Assembly (NCBI GenBank): GCA_963795485.1
Contig: CAWCIL010000008.1
Location: forward strand, 1,488,001-1,552,000
From: AP-15 sp963795485
GTDB lineage: Bacteria; Pseudomonadota; Alphaproteobacteria; ATCC43930; CGMCC-115725
Length of the DNA stretch: 64,000 bases
Reading direction: 5' to 3'
Part shown: piece after piece, positions 56,709 through 64,000 of the stretch
Numbering within the stretch: position 1 is the first letter of the stretch
Layout: the number at the start of each line of letters is the position of its first letter
The notes under the pieces: model-generated
Databases searched by the model: none
Told to the model about the DNA's origin: nothing
Seen by the model: the letters and a program-made list of their open reading frames with translations, nothing else
Made by a program: the position numbers and the translations under genes

Positions 56709-57395
56709 GTGCTGAGAAGGGTTCTGGCGCCGCTGCACCCGGACGGCTTCAAGTTCGTCGCGGCCGCAGCGCTCGCGACCGTGCTGCTGTTTCTATTGTG
56801 GGCCCCGGCCGGGTGGGTGGCAGCGGCCGCGACCTTGTGGATGATCTACTTTTTCCGCGACCCGTGGCGCGTCTCGCCGCTGCGCGACGGGCTGCTGGTG
56901 AGCCCCGCGGACGGGATCGTCATGTCGGTGGCACCGGCGCGCCCACCTCCCGAGCTCGACATGGGCGATGGCGAATTTGTCCGGATCGGGATCTTTCTGA
57001 ACATCTTCGACGTGCACGTCACCCGCGCGCCGATCGACGGCCGGGTCACGGCGCTGCGCTATACGAAGGGGCGCTTTGTCGACGCCAGCCGCGAAGAGGC
57101 GAGCCTCAACAACGAGCGCATGGCAATCCGCCTCGCCCCGAGCGACGGGCCCGAGATCGCCTATGTGCAGGTCGCCGGCCTCGTCGCCCGCCGCATCGTC
57201 TGCGATCTGCGCGAGGGCCAGCGCATCGCCACCGGCCAGCGCATGGGCATCATCCGCTTCGGCTCGCGGGTCGATGTTTATTGTCCCCCGCCCTATGTAA
57301 CAATGGTGGCCGTCGGGCAGCGCATGGTCGGCGGGGAAACCGTCATCGCCGACCGGCTGGCACGGGAGCCGCCGCGGCCCGGCGTCGTGCATTGA
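56709..57395 (+). CDS. psd: Phosphatidylserine decarboxylase (short proenzyme)
   Basis: A 228-residue pro-enzyme. MYFFRDPWRVSP-type N-terminal segment, VSPADGIVMSV, NIFDVHVTRAPIDGRV with the catalytic Asp/His, LNNERMAIRL and the self-cleavage site RFGSRVDVYCP, where Gly-Ser is split and Ser becomes the pyruvoyl group. Makes phosphatidylethanolamine from PS at the inner membrane. It is followed by pssA about 100 bases downstream, the usual alphaproteobacterial order. Confidence 0.94.
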   Translation: MLRRVLAPLHPDGFKFVAAAALATVLLFLLWAPAGWVAAAATLWMIYFFRDPWRVSPLRDGLLVSPADGIVMSVAPARPPPELDMGDGEFVRIGIFLNIFDVHVTRAPIDGRVTALRYTKGRFVDASREEASLNNERMAIRLAPSDGPEIAYVQVAGLVARRIVCDLREGQRIATGQRMGIIRFGSRVDVYCPPPYVTMVAVGQRMVGGETVIADRLAREPPRPGVVH

Positions 57396-57501
57396 GGGGA
57401 GTCGCTCACCAAGCCCGCGTCGCGCACTGAGCCGGGTCGCGCATTGAGGGGTGACGGTCGCGCATGGGGGGGACGAGGGTGAGAGGAGCGGGGCATTGAG
57501 A

Positions 57502-58404
57502 ATGCGATCGGGCCGGATGCGGCGGCGGCCGGCACGCCGGCTCTCCGACCTGTCGATCAACCGCATGGTTCCGAACGTCTTGACCCTGCTGGCGCTGTGC
57601 GCCGGCATGACGGCGATGCGTTTCGCGATGAACGGCAATTTCATCGGCGCGGTCTTCGCGATCATCGTCGCCGGGATCTTCGACGGTCTCGACGGGCGCA
57701 TTGCCCGGCTGTTGAAGTCAACCTCGATCTTTGGCGCCGAGCTCGACAGCCTCTCTGATTTCGTCAGCTTTGGCGTCGCGCCGGCTTCGGTTCTGTATCT
57801 GTGGACGATGTCGGGCCTGCGCGCTTTCGGCTGGGCGATCGTGCTGTTTTATGCGGTCTGCTGCGCGCTGCGCCTGGCGCGCTTCAACACCGAGATCGGC
57901 AGCGATCGGCCGGCCCACGCCTCGCCATTCTTTACCGGGGTGCCGGCCCCGGCCGGAGCCGGGCTGGTCATGGTGCCGATGTTCCTGAGCTTCGAATGGG
58001 GCGACTGGCTGTTCCGCTCGCCCTATCTGAACGCGGTGACGGTGACCGGGACGGCACTCTTGATGGTCAGCACGGTGCCGACCGTGTCGCTGAAGCGGTT
58101 GCGCGTCCCGCATCACCTGGTGGTGCCCAGCCTGCTCGGCATCGGTATCCTGGCCGCGTTTGTCACGACGGCGCCGTGGCTGACCTTGACGATCATCGGT
58201 CTTGCTTATGTCGGCTCGTTCCCGCTGACGATGCGCGCCGCGCAAAAGCTGCGCCGCGCCGCCGAAGCGCGCCGGGGCGAGAGCGCCGAGGCCGCAGCGC
58301 TGGTGCCGCCTGCCGCCGGCTATTCTTTGGACGAACGCGGCTCTTTGGACGAACGCGGTTCTTTGGACGAACGCGGCGCGCCCACGGGCCAGTGGCGGCA
58401 CTGA
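57502..58404 (+). CDS. pssA: CDP-diacylglycerol-serine O-phosphatidyltransferase
   Basis: A 300-residue CDP-alcohol phosphatidyltransferase with the diagnostic motif DGLDGRIARLLKS followed by FGAELDSLSDF (D-x2-DG-x2-AR-x8-G-x3-D-x3-D). About eight helices are visible. The C-terminal tail carries three tandem SLDERG units. It makes phosphatidylserine for Psd. The ATG at 57502 is chosen; upstream GTG codons in a degenerate repeated leader (copies of 'gtcgcgcattgagggg') are possible. Confidence 0.93.
   Translation: MRSGRMRRRPARRLSDLSINRMVPNVLTLLALCAGMTAMRFAMNGNFIGAVFAIIVAGIFDGLDGRIARLLKSTSIFGAELDSLSDFVSFGVAPASVLYLWTMSGLRAFGWAIVLFYAVCCALRLARFNTEIGSDRPAHASPFFTGVPAPAGAGLVMVPMFLSFEWGDWLFRSPYLNAVTVTGTALLMVSTVPTVSLKRLRVPHHLVVPSLLGIGILAAFVTTAPWLTLTIIGLAYVGSFPLTMRAAQKLRRAAEARRGESAEAAALVPPAAGYSLDERGSLDERGSLDERGAPTGQWRH
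58324..58377. repeat. Three 18-base tandem repeats in the pssA 3' end
   Basis: TCTTTGGACGAACGCGGC is present three times with single changes, encoding SLDERG x3 just before the stop codon. This is a recent in-frame expansion, not part of the enzyme fold. Confidence 0.9.
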
Positions 58405-58507
58405 CCCCGCCACCGGCAACGCGGTTGTTCGGCGCCCGCTTTCCCTTTAATCTTGGGCTAATCTTTAGCGGTCGCGAGGCCGCGGTCACCGGAAGGAGCG
58501 CACAATC

Positions 58508-58933
58508 ATGCCAGTAAAAGCCGGAGTCATTCGCGCCGGGGCACGCACGACCAGGCGGGGTGCGGCCGAGACCTTCACCGGGGTCGTGTTCCAAGACCCG
58601 GTGATCACCGCCGAGGCGCCGTCGCGCATGGGCGGGTCGGTCGTGACCTTCACGCCGGGCGCCCGCACCGCTTGGCACGCTCACCCGGTCGGCCAGACCC
58701 TGTTCTGCTTGTCCGGGGTCGGCCGCATCTGCTTCAAGGGCGAAAAGCCGCAAGCCCTCAACCCGGGCGACACGGTCAACATCCCGCCGGACACGCTGCA
58801 CTGGCACGGCGCCTCCCCCGACCGCCTGTTCGCGCACCTGGCATTGTCCGAAGCCGGCGAGCAGGGCCAAGGCACCCAATGGGGCCCGCACGTCAGCGAC
58901 GCCGAATACACCGAGCCCGCGACCGGGGGTTGA
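58508..58933 (+). CDS. Cupin protein (hydroxynitrile lyase-like fold)
   Basis: A 141-residue single-domain cupin. Metal site: ARTAWHAHPVGQTLFCLSGVGRI with His-x-His, and INIPPDTLHWHGASP with the third His. The length and motif order match cupin hydroxynitrile lyases and their relatives, which bind Mn or Fe. The substrate is not inferable. GGAAGGAG precedes the ATG at 58508. Confidence 0.82.
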   Translation: MPVKAGVIRAGARTTRRGAAETFTGVVFQDPVITAEAPSRMGGSVVTFTPGARTAWHAHPVGQTLFCLSGVGRICFKGEKPQALNPGDTVNIPPDTLHWHGASPDRLFAHLALSEAGEQGQGTQWGPHVSDAEYTEPATGG

Positions 58934-59161
58934 CCTCGGCTGAACCGCGCGGCCGGCATCCCCGGCCCAGCCGCACGGCAACCAAACGCCTCCCGCTCGC
59001 GTAGCGCCCGATGCCGAGCGCAGGCGGCCGATCCCGGTCCCCCCCGCAAGCCGCCATCTAACGCAGCACGCAGGTAACGAACCCTGAGCCCCCCGTCGCC
59101 GTGGGCGAACCGATCCGGTGGTTCGAATGTCGGCATCCGCGACGGCGGATCTGCGTCCGGG

Positions 59162-59713
59162 CTAAGGCATCATCACCTTGCTGATGACCATGATCACACC
59201 GTTCGACTGGTAAACGTCGGGGATCGTCACTTCGGCGGTGTCGCCCTTCTGGTCGGTGACCATCAAATCGCCGCCCGACGCGGAGACGATCAGCGGCTGC
59301 CCTTCCACGGTCTTCAATGACACGCGGCCGCCCGGTGTCGATTGGATATCATCCTCGAGCATGGCCGCGGTGTAGCGGCCGGGGACCACGTGGTAGGTCA
59401 GGATCTTGGTCAGCTCGGCCTTGTTCTGCGTCTCGAGCAGCGTCTGCACGGTGCCCGAGGGCAAGGCCGCAAAGGCTTCGTTGGTTGGGGCGAAGACGGT
59501 GAACGGGCCGGCGCCTTCGAGGGTCGGGACCAGGCCGGCGGCCTTGACCGCGGCGACGAGCGTGGTGTGGTCCTTCGAATTGACTGCGTTCTGCACGATG
59601 TTTTTGGTCGGATACATCGCGGCACCCCCGACCATCGGGTCCATCGCCGCCATCGCACCTGCGCCGAGCGTCACAGAGAGCGCCGCGGTCATGCTCATGA
59701 GCTTGATGTTCAT
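59162..59713 (-). CDS. Fasciclin (FAS1) domain exported protein
   Basis: A 183-residue protein with a signal peptide (SMTAALSVTLGAGAMAA) and one FAS1 domain: HTTLVAAVKAAGLVPTLEGAGPFTVFAPTNEAFAALPSGT, LTKILTYHVVPGRY and VIMVISKVMMP at the end. FAS1 proteins mediate adhesion or act as redox/haem-associated factors. GGAGG lies 10 bases before the ATG at 59713. It is the terminal gene after the sigma/anti-sigma pair on the same strand, in the arrangement of sigK-rskA-fasciclin (mpt83-like) loci, so it is likely a target of that sigma factor. Confidence 0.88.
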   Translation of the reverse strand: MNIKLMSMTAALSVTLGAGAMAAMDPMVGGAAMYPTKNIVQNAVNSKDHTTLVAAVKAAGLVPTLEGAGPFTVFAPTNEAFAALPSGTVQTLLETQNKAELTKILTYHVVPGRYTAAMLEDDIQSTPGGRVSLKTVEGQPLIVSASGGDLMVTDQKGDTAEVTIPDVYQSNGVIMVISKVMMP

Positions 59714-59852
59714 GCACCAAATCCTCCGGTAAGGCCAAGGCCTCGACCCGGGCAGCAGAATGCTGCCGGCGGGTCTCCCCTTCCCTCTACGCAGAGGCGG
59801 CGGCGCCGGATGCAGGCGCGCAGAAATTTGTCCGCAAAATGCCGGGGCCGGC

Positions 59853-60551
59853 TCAGAACGGCCGCAGCAGGACTTTGCCTTGGTACAAAACCGGGCCGGT
59901 CGGCGACCCGGTCGGCGAGCCGCCGGGCGGTTCGAGGCTGACCGCGAGCACGCCGCCGGGCGATGGCAACCGGGCGGCGCGCAGCACGACGGCGCCTCCG
60001 GATTGCCGTGGCAACAGGCCGAGCGCACGCGGCGGGCCGCCGGCGATGCCCCACAGCTCAAAGGCGTGGGGCCTGCTCTCGGCCGGCGGCGCCACCGCCG
60101 CAAAGCTGACCTCGCCCGCACTCGGCCCGGCGATCGCGACCCAGCCCGGTTCTCCGGCATGGCCGGCGAGCACCGCGACAACAACGGGTCCGACCGCTCG
60201 CGGCAGGACTGCGAGCCAGATCGCGAGTGCCGCCGTCGCCAGGCCGCCGGCGAGCGCCAGACCGCGCCAGAGCGCGATTGAAGCAAGCCAGCGGCGCAAC
60301 GGCGACGACGATGGCGCAGTGCCGCCGCGGGTCCGCCGCTCGACCGCCCGCCAGACCCGCGCCGGCGGCTCCTCGGCGGGGGTCGCGTCATCGAGCGCCG
60401 ACAACCGGTCGGCCCAGTCTCCGGCGATCCGCGCCAGCGCCGGATCGGCCGCCATCAGCTGCTCGAACCGACGGCGCGCCCGGCCCGGCATCGTGCCGAG
60501 CACGTATTCGGCGGCGAGCAGCTGGCGCAGCTCGGGGCTCTCGTACCTCAT
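59853..60551 (-). CDS. Anti-sigma factor (RskA-like)
   Basis: A 232-residue single-pass membrane protein. The N-terminal cytoplasmic anti-sigma domain is LRQLLAAEYVLGTMPGRARRRFEQLMAADPALARIAGDWADRL, followed by one helix (GLALAGGLATAALAIWLAVL) and a periplasmic domain ending VLYQGKVLLRPF, where anti-sigma-K factors carry GVLAVSLEPPGGSPTG. The start ATG at 60551 overlaps the sigma factor stop (ATGA). It holds the sigma factor at the membrane until a signal triggers proteolysis. Confidence 0.87.
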   Translation of the reverse strand: MRYESPELRQLLAAEYVLGTMPGRARRRFEQLMAADPALARIAGDWADRLSALDDATPAEEPPARVWRAVERRTRGGTAPSSSPLRRWLASIALWRGLALAGGLATAALAIWLAVLPRAVGPVVVAVLAGHAGEPGWVAIAGPSAGEVSFAAVAPPAESRPHAFELWGIAGGPPRALGLLPRQSGGAVVLRAARLPSPGGVLAVSLEPPGGSPTGSPTGPVLYQGKVLLRPF

Positions 60552-61099
60552 CTGTCGAGACACCGTTTCAGCCGTTCGAGGCTGCGCCGCAGCCAGCTCT
60601 TGACCGTGCCGACCGGCACCGCCAGCCGCAGTGCCAGCTCGTCGCGGGTCAATCCATAGCAATAGGCGAGCAGCAGGGCGCGGCGCGGCTCCGCGTCGAG
60701 CTCGTCGAGGCAGCGCTGCAAGGCGCGCAGCTCGGCGCGGCTGTCGGCCCGGTCGGGCGAGGCCAACGTCAGCAATGCCTCCTCGGGGGCGCCACGGTCT
60801 TGTGGTCGGGCGGCGCGGCGACGCAGCTGGTCGATCGCGCAATGGCGCACGATCGTGACCAGCCATCCGATTGCCGAACCACGCGCCGGGTCGTAGCCTG
60901 CCGCCCCCATCCACACCGCGACAAAGCTCTCTTGCAGCACCTCTTCGGCCGGCTCCCTTTGCTGCATAATTCGCAGAGCGATGCCGAAAAGCCGCCCCAA
61001 CGTCGCGTCATAGAGCCTGGCGAAGGCCTCCCGGTCGCCGCGCGCGACCTTGCCGATCAACTCGTGCATCAGCTGCGGATTTGTCGAGGAATTCGTCAT
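60548..61099 (-). CDS. ECF RNA polymerase sigma factor (SigK-like)
   Basis: A 183-residue group IV sigma factor. Region 2 is FARLYDATLGRLFGIALRIMQQREPAEEVLQESFVAVW and region 4 is CYGLTRDELALRLAVPVGTVKSWLRRSLERLKRCL, the DNA-binding helix-turn-helix. The AEEVLQ... sequence and partner arrangement put it in the SigK group. First gene of the operon; the upstream gap of about 345 bases has no recognised promoter. Confidence 0.9.
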   Translation of the reverse strand: MTNSSTNPQLMHELIGKVARGDREAFARLYDATLGRLFGIALRIMQQREPAEEVLQESFVAVWMGAAGYDPARGSAIGWLVTIVRHCAIDQLRRRAARPQDRGAPEEALLTLASPDRADSRAELRALQRCLDELDAEPRRALLLAYCYGLTRDELALRLAVPVGTVKSWLRRSLERLKRCLDR

Positions 61100-61444
61100 C
61101 GCCCGGTTCGATGTCAGGCTCGTGGAAAGCTGACGCCAGCCCCAAATGAGGGAATTCGCTGGCGCTGTCGGCCCACAGGACAGTTCACAAGCGTCCTGCC
61201 GCTATGGCGAGCGGCCCGCTCTACCCGACCTGCGCTCAGCATCGCCACAGCATCTTGGCACCACATCAAAAATTTTGAAAATGTACAAAAGCCGCGTGCG
61301 ATCCCAACGAGGTTCGATGCTTGCCCGATACTGGCCCAGAACTTGAGTAGACCCGCGTCTGAGCGGCTCCTCGGCGATCGGCTGGTGCCCGCGCAGCCCC
61401 AAGCGACCGGGGGTGGGTCGGCCGCCGGCCCCGCAGCTGCGCTT
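61100..61444. other. Intergenic region upstream of the sigma factor and downstream of the epimerase gene
   Basis: These 345 bases are between the epimerase stop and the sigma factor start. No gene or promoter is supported. It is less GC-rich near 61255-61300. Confidence 0.4.
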
Positions 61445-62386
61445 TTAGCGGTCGGCGATGGGCGCCAGGCCTTCTTCGCGGCGGACTTCGTTGATGATCT
61501 GCAGGACGCGCTCGCGGTAGGGGCGGTACTGGACGCCGAATTCCTGCACCAGCCGGCTGTTGTCGATCAGGTAGTTGCCGGATAATTCCTTGCCGCCCGT
61601 TTCCTTGTCGAAGCTGATCTTGGCGTCGGGCAGGAACTCGCGCACCATGTCGGCGATCTCGCCGAGGCTGATCGCGACGCCGCCGGTGTTGTAGATCCAG
61701 TGCTTCGGCTTGTCTTCCATGATCACGCGGGCGAAGATCTCGGCGATCTCGTCGACATGGACCGGGCAGCGCATCGCGTCCTTGTAGGGGAACGTGACCG
61801 GCTTGCCGCGCGCCGGGTCGGTGATGCAGAAGACGTGGTCGACCGAGCCGACGATCTTGTCGTTGCCGGTGACGTTGGCCGGGCGGATCGCGGTGATCTC
61901 CATGCCGTATTTCTCGCGGTAGTCCTGGGCCTGCCACTCGTTGAAGATCTTGTGCATCGCGTATTGCACATGACCGTGGCGGAAATCGTCCTCGGTCACG
62001 ACGCGGTCGCCGTAATGGTGCTGCTCGCCGCTGACCGCCAATGAGCTGGCATAAGCGACGCGGTTGACGCCGGCGAGGCGTGCCGCCTCGAAGCAATTGT
62101 CCATGCCGAGGATGTTGAGCTTGAAAGCCGCGTGCGGCGGGTGCTCGCTGCCGAGGTAATAGGCGAGGTTAACGACCCGATTGGGCTTGGCCGCCGCCAT
62201 CGCCGACATCAAATCGTCGAACTGGCTGACATCGCCGCGCACGACACGCACCTGCTTGCCGAGATGGCCATAGGAGGCGGTGCCGGGGTTGATGTCCATG
62301 CAAGTGATTTCTTCGCCGCGCTGCGCCAGCAGCGGGACGAGCCGGCGGCCGATGAACCCGGCGCCGCCGAGAATGAGGGTCGTCAT
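61445..62386 (-). CDS. NAD-dependent epimerase/dehydratase family protein
   Basis: A 313-residue extended SDR. The cofactor motif is LILGGAGFIGRRLVPLL with Asp at MDINPGT, and the catalytic YxxxK is YAMHK. ASSLAVSG is the Ser region, RPANVTGNDKIVGS a usual epimerase loop, and the C-terminus FGVQYRPYRERVLQIINEVR typical. Substrate is probably a nucleotide sugar or a related aldehyde; no glycosyl genes are near. Divergent from the amidohydrolase gene. Confidence 0.88.
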   Translation of the reverse strand: MTTLILGGAGFIGRRLVPLLAQRGEEITCMDINPGTASYGHLGKQVRVVRGDVSQFDDLMSAMAAAKPNRVVNLAYYLGSEHPPHAAFKLNILGMDNCFEAARLAGVNRVAYASSLAVSGEQHHYGDRVVTEDDFRHGHVQYAMHKIFNEWQAQDYREKYGMEITAIRPANVTGNDKIVGSVDHVFCITDPARGKPVTFPYKDAMRCPVHVDEIAEIFARVIMEDKPKHWIYNTGGVAISLGEIADMVREFLPDAKISFDKETGGKELSGNYLIDNSRLVQEFGVQYRPYRERVLQIINEVRREEGLAPIADR

Positions 62387-62513
62387 CGCATTTCCTCCCC
62401 AGGGATGGCTTGTGCGACGTTAACCGGCGTCAGGGGGTTCGGCAAGGAGCCGGCTTCCGCATGTCTGCTATCCGGCCTAAGCTCGCGGGCGCTGACAGCC
62501 GAGGGCGTCCCCG

Positions 62514-63752
62514 ATGGCGGCCATCATCTTCGCCAATTGCGCAGTGCTCGACGGCACTCGGACGGAGCGGCGCGAGGACCACCACGTGCTGGTCGAGGGC
62601 GGACGGATCCGCGAGGTCTCGGACCGGCCGATCGCGAGCGCGGCCGCCGAGACCGTCGATCTCGAGGGCCGCACCCTGATGCCGGGGCTGATCGACGCGC
62701 ATGTGCACGCGGTCGCCGTCGACCAGATGCTGGCGCGGCTCGGGGAGCGGCCGCAGAGCCTGGTGACATTGCAGGCGGCGCGGGTGCTGGAGGGCATGCT
62801 GCAGCGCGGGTTTACCACGGTCCGCGACGCCGGCGGCGCCGATGGCGGGCTCGCCGAGGCGGTCGAGGAGGGGCTAGTGCGCGGGCCGCGGATCTTCCCG
62901 TCGGGCCGGGCGCTGAGCCAGACCGGCGGGCATGGCGATCTGCGGCCGAGGACGCGCCCGGTCTCGGTCGTCGCTTGCGCCTGCTGCGAGGGCGGCGCCG
63001 GGCTCGCCCGCATCGCCGATGGCGTCAGCGAATGCCGCCGCGCGGCACGCGACGAGCTGCGCAAGGGGGCGACTCAGATCAAGATCATGGCCTCGGGCGG
63101 TGTGGCCTCGCCCTATGACCCGGTGTGGAACCTGCAATACAGCGAAGAGGAAGTGCGGGCGATCGTCGAGGAGGCGCGGGCCTGGCGCACCTATGTGATG
63201 GCGCACGCCTATACGCCCGAGGCGATCCGCCGCTCGATCGATTTCGGGGTGCGTTCGATCGAGCACGGCAATCTGATCGACGAGGCGACGGCCGACCACG
63301 TCGCCGCGGCCGACGCTTTTGTCGTGCCGACGCTCGTCACCTTCGATGCGCTGCACCGCTTCGGCCGCGAGCTGGGTTTTCCGGAAGCGAGCCTGGCCAA
63401 GCTCGGCGAGGTGCGCGAGGCCGGGTTGCGCTCGCTCGAACTACTGCAAGGGGCGGGTGTCAGGATCGGCTTCGGCACCGACCTCTTGGGGCCGATGCAC
63501 CGCCATCAGTCGCACGAATTCATGATCCGCGCCGAGGCGATGGCGCCCTTCGACATCATTCGCTCGGCGACGACCGTCAATGCCCAGCTGCTGCAGCGCG
63601 TCGGAGAGATCGGCGTCGTCGCGCCCGATGCCCGCGCCGATCTGATCGCCGTCGATGGCGACCCGCTCGCCGACATCTCCTTGCTCGACGGCCAGGGCGA
63701 GCACCTGACCCACATCATGAAGGGCGGGGTGTTCGTGAAGCGACCGCCCTAG
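62514..63752 (+). CDS. Amidohydrolase-family protein (metal-dependent hydrolase)
   Basis: A 412-residue member of the amidohydrolase superfamily. Metal ligands: PGLIDAHVHAVAVD (HxH), the carboxylated-Lys region QIKIMASGGVASP, VMAHAYTPEAI and RSIEHGNLIDE (His), and GFGTDLLG (Asp). These resemble prolidase/imidazolonepropionase-like members hydrolysing amide or lactone bonds. DARADLIAVDGDPLADI is the usual C-terminal motif. ATG at 62514. No operon partner visible within the window. Confidence 0.89.
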   Translation: MAAIIFANCAVLDGTRTERREDHHVLVEGGRIREVSDRPIASAAAETVDLEGRTLMPGLIDAHVHAVAVDQMLARLGERPQSLVTLQAARVLEGMLQRGFTTVRDAGGADGGLAEAVEEGLVRGPRIFPSGRALSQTGGHGDLRPRTRPVSVVACACCEGGAGLARIADGVSECRRAARDELRKGATQIKIMASGGVASPYDPVWNLQYSEEEVRAIVEEARAWRTYVMAHAYTPEAIRRSIDFGVRSIEHGNLIDEATADHVAAADAFVVPTLVTFDALHRFGRELGFPEASLAKLGEVREAGLRSLELLQGAGVRIGFGTDLLGPMHRHQSHEFMIRAEAMAPFDIIRSATTVNAQLLQRVGEIGVVAPDARADLIAVDGDPLADISLLDGQGEHLTHIMKGGVFVKRPP

Positions 63753-64000
63753 CCTTTACCCCGCCAAAAAGCGCCTCCGATATCCGCCGATCAATGAACC
63801 TTGGTTGGGTCGACGAGCGGGCGACCCTACACCCCCTCGCGCTAACTTGATGATGTAAGAAATTCCGACAGCCGGGGTGCTCCGAAGAGGCCGGAGAACT
63901 GAACGCGACAATAGTTCCAATCGCTTCGGTGCCTAGTTTTGTGACCAGGTTCTGGCGGTGCTTTCATCGTCGTCAAAATCATGGCGGCGGACGGCCCAGA
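63753..64000. other. Right-end intergenic region
   Basis: Nothing was recognised in the last 248 bases. An open stretch on the minus strand from about 63850 to the edge could be a gene end or remnant but has no family resemblance I can support. Confidence 0.3.

Noticed and set aside
63850..64000. Possible truncated gene on the minus strand at the right edge
   Set aside because: The open frame has no recognisable motif and cannot be distinguished from noise at the window edge.

Overview
The window is GC-rich DNA from an alphaproteobacterium, most likely a Rhodospirillales-type or neighbouring soil/rhizosphere lineage. The evidence is the sdhCDAB gene order, the short-form psd/pssA pair, the moxR-DUF58-DUF4159 cluster, DUF6111, DUF1285 and DUF6489 family proteins, intracellular PHB depolymerase, FUSC/DUF1656/HlyD efflux genes and REP-like intergenic repeats of the 'cgtcattcc' type. 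Genus cannot be fixed from the sequence alone. No rRNA, tRNA, CRISPR array, intact insertion sequence or prophage was recognised.

Layout. 0-9 kb: the end of a polysaccharide gene (nucleotide-sugar dehydrogenase), a cupin, PHB depolymerase (phaZ), a GST, an MFS carrier, a threonine/serine dehydratase, a secreted DUF5666-like protein, msrQ and phosphonoacetate hydrolase (phnA). 9-18 kb: two efflux systems facing each other, HxlR regulator-emrA-emrB on the plus strand and an AaeB/X/A-like operon on the minus strand, then a TauD-type dioxygenase and a bestrophin-like DUF4239 protein. 18-31 kb: a HemL-like aminotransferase, a HicAB toxin-antitoxin pair, an MBL-fold hydrolase, small metabolic genes, a large Cys-rich secreted protein of unknown function, CpdA-like and HAD phosphatases, a BBP2-type porin, an SDR and pyridoxal kinase. 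31-36 kb: a CitE-like lyase and the sdhCDAB operon with a repeat element between sdhA and sdhB.

36.1-38.3 kb holds the most distinctive accessory cassette. It has three same-strand, tightly spaced genes: a small protein with a hydrophobic C-terminal region, a CHAT/caspase-like protease with its His-Cys dyad, and an AT-rich HAD-family phosphatase. It sits between sdhB and a nucleoside hydrolase and looks like a candidate conflict/defence system. 38-49 kb: nucleoside hydrolase, PEP-CTERM protein, NIPSNAP protein, PBP1A, YqjE/DUF3618 membrane-stress genes, hisI, an orphan PEP-CTERM tail, cca, a CoA-pyrophosphatase NUDIX and DUF genes. 49-58 kb: MoxR ATPase, DUF58, DUF4159 and GATase-like membrane proteins, then psd-pssA for phosphatidylethanolamine synthesis. 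58-64 kb: a cupin, an ECF sigma/anti-sigma/fasciclin operon, an NAD-dependent epimerase and an amidohydrolase.

A pervasive property of this sequence is single-base frameshifts in otherwise conserved genes: GST, emrA, emrB, DUF4239, aminotransferase (two), MBL hydrolase (two), secreted protein, pdxY, PEP-CTERM gene, hisI, DUF4159 and the GATase-like gene. They lie in otherwise intact, non-decaying genes, so assembly or long-read indel error is the likeliest cause. Those genes are annotated here as one reconstructed span each.
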